Origin: JAVVEG01 sp041751425
Lineage (GTDB): Bacteria > Pseudomonadota > Gammaproteobacteria > Pseudomonadales > Pseudohongiellaceae
Direction: 5' to 3'
Assembly: GCA_041751425.1 (NCBI GenBank)
Contig: JBGSXL010000007.1
Coordinates: 269,196-333,195 of the forward strand
Length of the DNA stretch: 64,000 bases
Shown: one piece after another, positions 36,355-43,310 of the stretch
Position numbering within the stretch: the first letter of the stretch is position 1
How the letters are laid out: each line of letters opens with the position of its first letter
Translations under genes and position numbers: made by a program
Notes under the pieces: model-generated
Seen by the model: the letters and a program-made list of their open reading frames with translations, nothing else
Databases searched by the model: none
Told to the model about the DNA's origin: nothing

Positions 36355-37307
36355 GTCTTCAATTTGTACATCTCCTTGTCTGCTCGATCCAGCAGAGTGT
36401 GTATATCGCTTTCCTCGGGTAACTGAGCAGTCACACATCCGATACTGCACTCTATGTCGTAGCCGCGTCTTGCCTGCGCATTGTATGCAGCGACAGCACT
36501 CTTAAAACGTTCAATACTTTCCCGCGTTTCATTTTCATTAGCGTCCATCAGCAGCACTGCAAATTCATCGCCACCTATTCGTCCGTAGACGTCGGATTCC
36601 CGGAAAACTTCGCGCATGGTAGCGGCGAACGCGAGTAACGCTCTGTCGCCTTCAGCGTGACCATATTTGTCATTGATTGGTTTGAATTTGTCCAGATCAA
36701 TCAATAAAACAGATGCGGACAAACCCTTGCGTTTACAAACATTCAGCCCATGTTGAGCCAATTCGAGGAAGCCACGGCGATTGGATATCAGGGTCAAGTC
36801 ATCGAGAGTAGCCAATTGCAGAGCGGTAATTTCCTGCTCTGCCATAGCACCCAGGTCGCGCAGCAATTGTTCGTCATCCAAAGAAAAGGTTCTTGGTTCG
36901 CTGTCGAAAATACATAGAGTCCCCAAAGCGCTACCTCCGGCAAATTTCAGAGGGTAGCCCGCATAGAACCGTATACTGGGATCTCCGCATACCAAAGGGT
37001 TGTCACTGACGCGCTCATCAAGCATGGCATCTTCGATAATCATGACATCTTCATTCAGTATTGTGTGCCCGCAGAAGGAGGTGTCCCGAGTGGTTTCTTC
37101 GCCAAGATCCCTATCCGTAGCCCGGGATTTGAACCACTGTCGCCCCTCGTCGACCAGTGATACCACCGATGTATCTACCCCGAACATCTTTTTGGCCATG
37201 CGAGTAAGACGGTCAAAGCGTTCTTCTGACGCGGTGTCCAGAATCTTCAGTGTCCTGAGCTTCTCGAGTCTTATTTCTTCATCTGCGGGTAAAGCGGGCG
37301 CGGGCAT
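36339..37307 (-). CDS. GAF-domain diguanylate cyclase
   Basis: This 322-residue protein has an N-terminal GAF sensor domain (about residues 20-160) and a C-terminal GGDEF domain. The active site is RIGGDEF (GGDEF at 245-249), with an inhibitory I-site RESD five residues before it. Both are intact, so it should make cyclic di-GMP and be feedback-inhibited. There are no membrane segments. FCGHTI and LGTLCIFDSEPR are typical of this common GAF-GGDEF subgroup; the ligand is unknown. AAGGT precedes the ATG. Confidence 0.92.
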   Translation of the reverse strand: MPAPALPADEEIRLEKLRTLKILDTASEERFDRLTRMAKKMFGVDTSVVSLVDEGRQWFKSRATDRDLGEETTRDTSFCGHTILNEDVMIIEDAMLDERVSDNPLVCGDPSIRFYAGYPLKFAGGSALGTLCIFDSEPRTFSLDDEQLLRDLGAMAEQEITALQLATLDDLTLISNRRGFLELAQHGLNVCKRKGLSASVLLIDLDKFKPINDKYGHAEGDRALLAFAATMREVFRESDVYGRIGGDEFAVLLMDANENETRESIERFKSAVAAYNAQARRGYDIECSIGCVTAQLPEESDIHTLLDRADKEMYKLKTDSRL

Positions 37308-37627
37308 GTTGATTTACCTTACAACCGTGATTCCAATTCAAGCTTAATGATAGGCTGGACAGACTGGTCTATCAAGTGACAAGCCTGCAACCTGCAGTTT
37401 GATTGGGAATTTTGTGTGCTTGCTTGCAAATCTCCAGTGTTGATTACCCGGTTGCGCATTGATGCAGCGGACTACTGGCATTTAGGCCATATAAAAAAGT
37501 AGAATCAGTCCGCAGGCGCAACTGGGCCTTATGTCTACCGATCTGCCACGTGTAGCAAGATGTAATCGAGAGTCCGAATTTAAAAATCAGAAGCAAGAAG
37601 CTCAAGCCTCAAGAGGGGGTCCAAGCA
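37308..37627. other. Intergenic region between diguanylate cyclase and acyl-CoA dehydrogenase operon
   Basis: This 320-base divergent gap must hold promoters for both sides. I see no open frame, tRNA, terminator or convincing operator. A TATAAA near 37488 could be a -10 box but lacks a good -35 partner. GAGGGGG at the right end is the ribosome-binding site of the next gene. Confidence 0.5.
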
Positions 37628-38857
37628 ATGGAAGAATTCAGAGTCAATACAAGAGCGTGGCTGGAGGAAAACTGTCCTGCCAGCATGCGCACCACGATGC
37701 CGGAAGATGAGGTTGTCTGGGGCGGGCGCAATGCCACTTACAAGAACCCCGACAGCAAACTTTGGCTGAAAAGAATGGCAGCGAAGGGATGGACCTGTCC
37801 CACGTGGCCGGTTGAATACGGCGGTGGGGGATTGGATAAGGCACAAAGCGCGATTCTTGCCGAAGAGATGCAGCGTATAAATGCCCGCAACCCGTTGAAC
37901 AGTTTCGGTATCAGCATGCTGGGCCCCGTGTTGCTGGAGTACGGCACCCATGAACAGAAGTCGGAACATATACCACGCATAGTACGCGGCGAGATTCGCT
38001 GGTGTCAGGGTTACAGTGAACCTGGTGCCGGGTCTGATCTGGCAGCACTTGGCGCCAAGGCCGTGCTGGATGGTGATGATTACATTATCAATGGCTCAAA
38101 GATATGGACCTCCTACGCAGACAAAGCAGACTGGATTTTCTGTCTGGTTCGCACCGATTCCGATGTGCCCAAACATAACGGCATCAGTTTTATTTTGTTC
38201 GATATGCAGAGCAAGGGTGTGACAACCAAACCGATCAAATTGATTAGCGGTAGTTCCGTTTTCTGCGAAACTTTCTTTGACGATGTACGCGTACCTGCCT
38301 GCAATCTTATTGGCAAACTCAACGATGGCTGGACCATAGCTAAACGTCTGCTACAGCACGAGCGCACCATGATCTCTGGCTTTGGCCTTAGCGGTGGGCG
38401 TTCCGCGCGCAGCACTCTGAGTGGCAATATAGAGGCAGCGGCGATGAAGTATCGCGGCGATACGGAGAAACTGTCCGACGCGGTTTTGCGTGATCAGATT
38501 GCCCAGTACCGAATCGACAGTGAGGCCTTCGCATTTACCTCGCAACGCTCCATGCAGGAATCAAAACTGAGTAAGGGGCCTAATGCCACATCCTCCATGC
38601 TGAAGAATTATGGCTGCGAACTGAACAAACGCCGTTATGAACTTTTGTTACGCGCCATCGGTTCCCAGGCGCTTGGCTGGGAGACTTCGGGTGACAACGA
38701 TTTTGTTGCGGAGGAGTTGACAATAACCCGAGAATGGCTCCGCTCCAAAGCCAATTCTATTGAAGGCGGCACCTATGAGGTGCAATTGAATGTTATCGCA
38801 AAGCGCGTGCTGGGTTTGCCGGATATGACCAGTATGTTGGCAGGAGTGAAAGGATGA
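37628..38857 (+). CDS. Acyl-CoA dehydrogenase, catalytic subunit of a pair
   Basis: This 409-residue FAD enzyme contains WCQGYSEPGAGSDLA and IINGSKIWTSYA (FAD and substrate contacts) and a C-terminal SIEGGTYEVQLNVIAKRVL that carries the catalytic Glu region. The 379-residue partner gene overlaps its stop (ATGA). Paired acyl-CoA dehydrogenases of this kind form alpha2-beta2 heterotetramers that oxidise bulky CoA thioesters such as steroid side chains in actinobacteria and proteobacteria. GAGGGGG eight bases upstream supports ATG 37628. Confidence 0.9.
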   Translation: MEEFRVNTRAWLEENCPASMRTTMPEDEVVWGGRNATYKNPDSKLWLKRMAAKGWTCPTWPVEYGGGGLDKAQSAILAEEMQRINARNPLNSFGISMLGPVLLEYGTHEQKSEHIPRIVRGEIRWCQGYSEPGAGSDLAALGAKAVLDGDDYIINGSKIWTSYADKADWIFCLVRTDSDVPKHNGISFILFDMQSKGVTTKPIKLISGSSVFCETFFDDVRVPACNLIGKLNDGWTIAKRLLQHERTMISGFGLSGGRSARSTLSGNIEAAAMKYRGDTEKLSDAVLRDQIAQYRIDSEAFAFTSQRSMQESKLSKGPNATSSMLKNYGCELNKRRYELLLRAIGSQALGWETSGDNDFVAEELTITREWLRSKANSIEGGTYEVQLNVIAKRVLGLPDMTSMLAGVKG

Positions 38858-39993
38858 CATTAGTACTCAACGAAGATCAGGAAATGTTGCAAAATGCGGC
38901 GCGCAATTTCTGCGCGGCTAACGCGCCGGTATCAGTGCTGCGCAAACTGCGCGACAACAAGGATGCGTTTGGATATTCGCAGGATCTGTGGCAGAAAATG
39001 GTAGCGCTCGGCTGGGCAGGCATGGCAATTCCCGAGGAGTTTGGTGGTTTCAGTTTTGGTTATGGTGGTCTGGGTATCGTTCTGGAAGAAACCGGTCGAA
39101 CCTTGGTGCCTTCGCCTTTAGTGGCTACGGTGCTGTTGGGAGCTACTGCGGTGAATCTGGCGGGAAATGAAACACAAAAACAAAGTTTGTTGCCCGCACT
39201 GGCGAATGGAGAGTTGTTACTCGCACTGGCCTTGGAAGAAACTCCTTTTCATGATCCAACGACTATCAGTTGTAAGGCGGAGAAATCCGCAGATGGCTAC
39301 AAGATCAATGGCCGTAAAGTTTTCGTGCTGGATGGTCATGTTGCGGACAAACTGATCATTGTTGCCCGCACTTCCGGTGCTACTGCTTCACGTGAGGGCA
39401 TAACGCTTTTCCTGGTAGACAGTGATACTGCCGGATTGAAAATAACCCGTACGCAAATGGCGGACAGTCGTAACGCGGCGAATATCGAACTAGTCAACGT
39501 AAATGTGTCAGCAGATTGTGTGCTCGGTGACATCGACAATGGCAGTGACGTGCTGGAGAAGGTGCTGGATATCGGACGCATTGGTCTTGCCGCTGAAATG
39601 CTTGGCGGTATTCAACAAGCGTTTGACACGACCATAGAGTATCTCAAGCAGCGGCAACAATTCGGCGTTGTGATTGGCTCATTTCAGGCGTTACAACATC
39701 GCGCGGCAATCATGTACAGCGAGATAGAGCTATGCAAATCGGCAGTGCGCAAAGCGCTGAGTGAGCTGGATGGTGCACAGGAAAATATTCCTGAACTGGC
39801 CAGCATAACCAAAGCAAAATTGTCTGAAGTATTCGAGTTGGTCAGCAATGAAGCGGTGCAGATGCACGGCGGCATCGGCATGACCGATGAACTGGATATC
39901 GGGTTCTATATGAAACGCGCACGCGTGGCGCAGCAGTGTCTGGGTGATGCGGCTTTTCATCGGGACCGATTTGCCACATTGCACGGGTTTTGA
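38854..39993 (+). CDS. Acyl-CoA dehydrogenase, partner subunit
   Basis: This 379-residue member of the same fold starts inside the stop of the preceding gene. The N-terminal and FAD-binding regions are recognisable (AIPEEFGG, ALALEETPF), and the C-terminal helix region contains MHGGIGMTDELDIGFYMKRARV. The usual EGT/EGG catalytic glutamate motif is absent at the C-terminus, as expected for the non-catalytic member of a heteromeric pair. It probably supplies half of the shared FAD site. Confidence 0.88.
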   Translation: MTLVLNEDQEMLQNAARNFCAANAPVSVLRKLRDNKDAFGYSQDLWQKMVALGWAGMAIPEEFGGFSFGYGGLGIVLEETGRTLVPSPLVATVLLGATAVNLAGNETQKQSLLPALANGELLLALALEETPFHDPTTISCKAEKSADGYKINGRKVFVLDGHVADKLIIVARTSGATASREGITLFLVDSDTAGLKITRTQMADSRNAANIELVNVNVSADCVLGDIDNGSDVLEKVLDIGRIGLAAEMLGGIQQAFDTTIEYLKQRQQFGVVIGSFQALQHRAAIMYSEIELCKSAVRKALSELDGAQENIPELASITKAKLSEVFELVSNEAVQMHGGIGMTDELDIGFYMKRARVAQQCLGDAAFHRDRFATLHGF

Positions 39994-40052
39994 GATTCAG
40001 CGCGAACGTTCAAATCTTTTAACGCTGTTATGTCTTTACGAAGGAAACTGAA

Positions 40053-40325
40053 TTGGCAATCAAATTATTTTTCACGATCTTCACCGTGGTGTTTATTGCT
40101 GAACTCGGCGACAAGACGCAATTGGCAACCATGCTGTTCGCGGCAGACAAGGATGTCTCCAAATGGATGGTTTTTTTTGCAGCTTCTGCTGCACTGGTTA
40201 CGGCCGCAGGCATAGGCGTTATTGCGGGTAGCTTTCTATCGGCTTACGTCAGCGAGAGACAACTGTCCTATCTGGCTGGTGTAGGATTCATCCTGATTGG
40301 CGCGTTTACGTTGTATAAGGCATGA
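40053..40325 (+). CDS. Half-size TMEM165/GDT1 family protein (UPF0016)
   Basis: This 90-residue product has about three membrane helices and a single copy of the family signature ELGDKTQLAT. The family moves Mn2+ or Ca2+ out of the cytoplasm. Most members have two such modules (about 190 residues), so this one must dimerise or pair with another half. The start is TTG 40053, seven bases after AAGGA; an in-frame alternative is not seen. The stop codon is in the first of five 13-base tandem repeats. Confidence 0.8.
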   Translation: MAIKLFFTIFTVVFIAELGDKTQLATMLFAADKDVSKWMVFFAASAALVTAAGIGVIAGSFLSAYVSERQLSYLAGVGFILIGAFTLYKA

Positions 40326-40378
40326 GTATAAGGCATGAGTATAGGGCATAAGTACTGGGCACAAGTACCAGGCACAAG
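40314..40378 (+). repeat. Five 13-bp tandem repeats over the GDT1 stop codon
   Basis: Copies of TATAAGGCATGAG at 40314-40326 and 40327-40339 are identical. Three progressively diverged copies follow at 40340, 40353 and 40366. The TGA stop is in the first copy. Confidence 0.85.
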
Positions 40379-40408
40379 CACCGTTCAAATAAGCGTTACG
40401 CAAGATGC

Positions 40409-40437
40409 TTGACAACAAAAAATACCTCCGGCATTAT
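40409..40437 (+). promoter_or_regulatory. Promoter of the trp leader
   Basis: TTGACA at 40409-40414 is followed, after 17 bases, by CATTAT at 40432-40437. The -35 box is perfect and the -10 has four of six consensus bases. The -10 ends only nine bases before the leader ATG, so transcription probably begins at or within a few bases of the start codon. Confidence 0.6.
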
Positions 40438-40446
40438 CCCCGCCCT

Positions 40447-40533
40447 ATGAATATGAACGTCTTTTTTTACTGGTGGCCAGTTTCCAAGGGTTGCCAGACA
40501 GCAAGCGACAGGTCTGACACACTTGTAAGCTGA
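40447..40533 (+). CDS. trpL: trp leader peptide with Phe-Phe-Tyr-Trp-Trp codons
   Basis: This 28-codon frame begins MNMNVFFYWWPVSKG and ends in TGA. Two Trp codons stand together at 40471-40476, right after Phe-Phe-Tyr. Random 28-codon frames almost never show this, and it sits just downstream of a good promoter and 134 bases before trpE(G). In ribosome-mediated attenuation, stalling at the Trp codons reports low charged tRNA-Trp. The closeness of the promoter suggests a leaderless mRNA, as is known for trpL of Sinorhizobium meliloti. A second in-frame ATG is at 40453. Confidence 0.75.
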   Translation: MNMNVFFYWWPVSKGCQTASDRSDTLVS

Positions 40534-40565
40534 CTCTCACTGGCTGCCCCGACAGGAAGGCGGCC
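40493..40565 (+). promoter_or_regulatory. Competing leader RNA stems of the trp attenuator
   Basis: Segments are GCCAGAC (40493-40499), GTCTG (40512-40516), CTGGC (40540-40544), GGCTGCC (40542-40548) and GGCGGCC (40559-40565). The first can pair with the second or third; the fourth pairs with the fifth (seven pairs with one G-U). These are mutually exclusive folds just after the Trp codons. No U-run follows, so this is not a textbook intrinsic terminator. Confidence 0.5.
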
Positions 40566-40624
40566 TCTACTATTCTGAAATTTCCAGTTCCGAAAAAGTC
40601 CGCCCTCTGTAGGGATCAGTCGTT

Positions 40625-40645
40625 GCCAGACATATAAAGTCTGGC
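40625..40645 (+). promoter_or_regulatory. Hairpin just upstream of the trpE(G) ribosome-binding site
   Basis: GCCAGAC-ATATAAA-GTCTGGC is a perfect seven-base stem ending ten bases before GAGGA. Its left arm repeats the leader segment at 40493-40499, so the right arm could pair with either. It may couple leader translation to trpE(G) expression. Confidence 0.5.
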
Positions 40646-40654
40646 GTTGAACGC

Positions 40655-40659
40655 GAGGA
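40655..40659 (+). promoter_or_regulatory. Shine-Dalgarno that decides the trpE(G) start
   Basis: GAGGA ends one base before TTG 40661 but seven before GTG 40667, so GTG 40667 is preferred. Confidence 0.65.
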
Positions 40660-40666
40660 CTTGACC

Positions 40667-42901
40667 GTGAACACCATTGAACAACTGCATTATATTTCCG
40701 CCGCTGGCGTGCGCATTCAGAGAGCGGAGCAGCGCGTTTCCTATGAGACCGGTATCACCAATATTCGCGAGCAATTGAATGCCGCACGCGGTGTGCTGCT
40801 CAGTTCCTCGTTTGAATATCCCGGCCGTTATACGCGCTGGGATATCGGCTTCGTCAATCCTCCGGTCGTCATCACTACACGTGGTCGCAGCATCCAGATT
40901 CAGGCCCTGAATCGTCGTGGCGAGATAATATTGCCAGAGTTTCTGCGTGCGTTGCAGGGTAATGCTGCGATTGCGCAGTTAGTTTTTTCTGGCACCGAAA
41001 TCAATGTGAAAATCAAGCACTCTGCCGCCGATTTTCCCGAGGAAGCTCGCAGCAGACAACCCAGTGTATTCTCTGCATTGCGGGCGTTGGTGCAGCATTT
41101 CAGGAGTGACAAGGACAAATATCTGGGGCTGTATGGCGCGTTCGGTTATGACCTTGCATTCCAGTTTGAACCCGTTACTTTTCAACAAACACGTGACTCC
41201 GCACAGCGCGATATGGTGTTGTACCTGCCTGATGAAATCCTGGTAGCCGATCACTACATGCAGACGGCAACGGTGTACCGTTACGAATTTGTCTGCAAAA
41301 CAGAAAGCGGGTTAACGATCGAAACGACGGGTGGTCTGCGGCGCACGGGAGAGCTTTGTGATTTCGTGCCGCCAGAAGAAATTCTTGCGGCCAGTGGGGA
41401 TCATCTGCCGGGTGAATTCGCGAATGTTGTGCGTAAGGCAAAGGAGTACTTCAGGCGCGGCGATTTGTTTGAGGCGGTTCCCGGTCAGGTGTTTGTAGAA
41501 TCCTGTCGCGATACACCTGCCGATATTTTCCTGCGTTTGCAGCAGCGTAATCCGGCACCTTATGGCGCCTTGATGAATCTGGGAGAACAGGAGTATCTGG
41601 TGGCAGCGTCGCCGGAAATGTATGTGCGCGTGCGCGGTACATTGGTGGAGACCTGTCCTATTTCCGGCACCATTGCGCGTGGCGCCGACGCGATTGCAGA
41701 TGCGCAACAAATTCTGACGCTGCTGAATTCCGAGAAAGATGCAGCGGAGCTTTCCATGTGCACTGATGTGGACAGAAACGACAAGAGCAGGGTTTGCGTT
41801 CCGGGCAGTGTTGAGGTGGTTGGCAGGCGACAGGTTGAACTCTATTCTCGTCTGATTCATACCGTGGATCACGTGCAGGGCGTCTTGTCGCCTGAGTTCG
41901 ATGCATTGGATGCTTTCCTGGCGCACACCTGGGCTGTCACAGTCACGGGTGCGCCCAAACAGGCCGCGATACAGTTCATCGAAGACACCGAGAAATCACC
42001 ACGACTGTGGTACGGCGGCGCTATTGGTTGTATTGGTTTTGATGGCAACATGAATACCGGTCTGACGCTCAGGACAGTGCGCATCAAGGACGGTATTGCG
42101 GCGGTACGCGCTGGTGCAACGCTGCTGATGGATTCTGATCCTGAGGCGGAGGAAGCGGAGACACGCCTGAAAGCCTCAGCCATGCTTGCGGCCGTGCGTG
42201 GTGATCCGGTTCTGACCCAAAAGCAGGCTGCCAATGATGTGCTCAGCGCCGTACCAGCGGCCAAGCAACTACGTGTGCTTATGATTGATCACCGCGACTC
42301 TTTTGTGCATAACCTGGCCAGCTATTTCCGGGCGCACGGCGTGCAATTGCAGACCATGCGTCCCGCGCTGGCGCGGCAGTTTCTACGCGATGAAAAAGTC
42401 GATCTGGTTGTCCTGTCACCCGGGCCCGGTCGTCCTGATGATTTTGCGATGCATGAGACGCTGGATATCTGCCTACAGAAGCAAGTGCCGGTGTTCGGTG
42501 TCTGCCTGGGACTTCAAGGCATCGTGGAATACTTTGGTGGCGAGCTTGACGTACTGGATTACCCGATGCACGGCAAAGCCAGCCAGGTGCAACACGCGGG
42601 TGGAGTCCTGTTTACCGGCATCAATCCAGAGTTGACAGTAGGTCGATATCATTCGCTGCATGCCACGCGGGTGCCAGGTTGTCTGCAAGTGAACGCTTAT
42701 AGTAACGATGGCATAGTGATGGCGCTGGAACACAAGCAATTGCCCATCATGGCTGTGCAGTTTCATCCGGAGTCCATTCTCAGTCTGCAGGCACATGCAG
42801 GCCACCAATTGCTGGGCAATGTTGTACAATACGCGCTCTCACGCCGCATGGGTCGCCAAGCGCAAACCACGCCACTTCAGGTAAGCAACGAGTATGTCTA
42901 A
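40667..42901 (+). CDS. trpE(G): Fused anthranilate synthase, TrpE and TrpG domains
   Basis: This 744-residue fusion has a chorismate-utilising TrpE part (to about residue 520) and a TrpG glutamine amidotransferase (about 535-725). The TrpE block includes FEAVPGQVFVESC, PISGTIARGAD, DVDRNDKSRVC and GAIGCIGFDGNMNTGL. TrpG has the nucleophile Cys613 in GVCLGLQG and His700/Glu702 in QFHPES. It makes anthranilate from chorismate and glutamine, the first step of tryptophan synthesis. The stop codon overlaps an ATG that now opens only an hslO remnant. A leader peptide upstream indicates attenuation control. Confidence 0.93.
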   Translation: MNTIEQLHYISAAGVRIQRAEQRVSYETGITNIREQLNAARGVLLSSSFEYPGRYTRWDIGFVNPPVVITTRGRSIQIQALNRRGEIILPEFLRALQGNAAIAQLVFSGTEINVKIKHSAADFPEEARSRQPSVFSALRALVQHFRSDKDKYLGLYGAFGYDLAFQFEPVTFQQTRDSAQRDMVLYLPDEILVADHYMQTATVYRYEFVCKTESGLTIETTGGLRRTGELCDFVPPEEILAASGDHLPGEFANVVRKAKEYFRRGDLFEAVPGQVFVESCRDTPADIFLRLQQRNPAPYGALMNLGEQEYLVAASPEMYVRVRGTLVETCPISGTIARGADAIADAQQILTLLNSEKDAAELSMCTDVDRNDKSRVCVPGSVEVVGRRQVELYSRLIHTVDHVQGVLSPEFDALDAFLAHTWAVTVTGAPKQAAIQFIEDTEKSPRLWYGGAIGCIGFDGNMNTGLTLRTVRIKDGIAAVRAGATLLMDSDPEAEEAETRLKASAMLAAVRGDPVLTQKQAANDVLSAVPAAKQLRVLMIDHRDSFVHNLASYFRAHGVQLQTMRPALARQFLRDEKVDLVVLSPGPGRPDDFAMHETLDICLQKQVPVFGVCLGLQGIVEYFGGELDVLDYPMHGKASQVQHAGGVLFTGINPELTVGRYHSLHATRVPGCLQVNAYSNDGIVMALEHKQLPIMAVQFHPESILSLQAHAGHQLLGNVVQYALSRRMGRQAQTTPLQVSNEYV

Positions 42902-42941
42902 GCCGGCCACCAGTGAGCGTTTTATTTTTGCGGATTCTGAT
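42836..42941 (+). repeat. Left copy of 106-bp direct repeat (trpG end/hslO start)
   Basis: This segment pairs with 44605-44710. Both are 106 bases without gaps and I count about nine mismatches. It covers the last 22 codons of trpEG and the first codons of hslO. Confidence 0.85.
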
Positions 42942-42965
42942 CGACGTCACCCCGTAATTGAGTAG
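42894..42965 (+). pseudogene. Truncated hslO start (23 codons)
   Basis: ATG 42894 opens MSKPATSERFIFADSD, closely matching the start of the intact HslO at 44663 (MSKQDTSQRFIFADSD). It then runs into unrelated sequence and stops at TAG 42963. It is the stump left when foreign DNA separated trpEG from hslO. Confidence 0.8.
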
Positions 42966-43268
42966 CAATCCGATTTAGAGTCCAATACCCCTGAAGAAGA
43001 GATTGGACATGAAGAAGCGCTATACGGTAAAGCCAGCCAGGTGCAACACGCGGGTGGAGCCCTGGTTGCCGGCATCAATCCAGCTGCTGTCATTCAGCTA
43101 AAAATGCCACTCGTTTTGCCACAGTAGGATTCGCAGCGCAGTAGACATCGGGCGTGCTATGAGTTTGGTTTTGCCAACACTCTCTTGTCTTTTCTTCCGC
43201 ATCCGAACATAATTCGCGATACATAGGCGGGGGGGCAGCTTATCTTAATCCTTGAACGAAGTGCAAAG
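42942..43268 (+). other. Left junction of the insert: remnant sequence without a gene
   Basis: Between the hslO stump and the MFS gene there is no complete frame. It contains a seven-base inverted repeat (GTCCAAT 42980-42986 with ATTGGAC 43002-43008), a 60-base copy of part of trpG (43024-43083) and about 180 bases I cannot assign. A G-run lies at 43228-43235. Confidence 0.6.
43024..43083 (+). repeat. Stray 60-bp copy of a trpG segment
   Basis: This stretch matches 42570-42629 within trpE(G), 60 bases without gaps, with about four mismatches. It does not continue as a reading frame. Confidence 0.8.
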
Positions 43269-43310
43269 CTGCGGCTGCTAACTGTATTTCTGTTCTACTT
43301 TACCCAGGGC

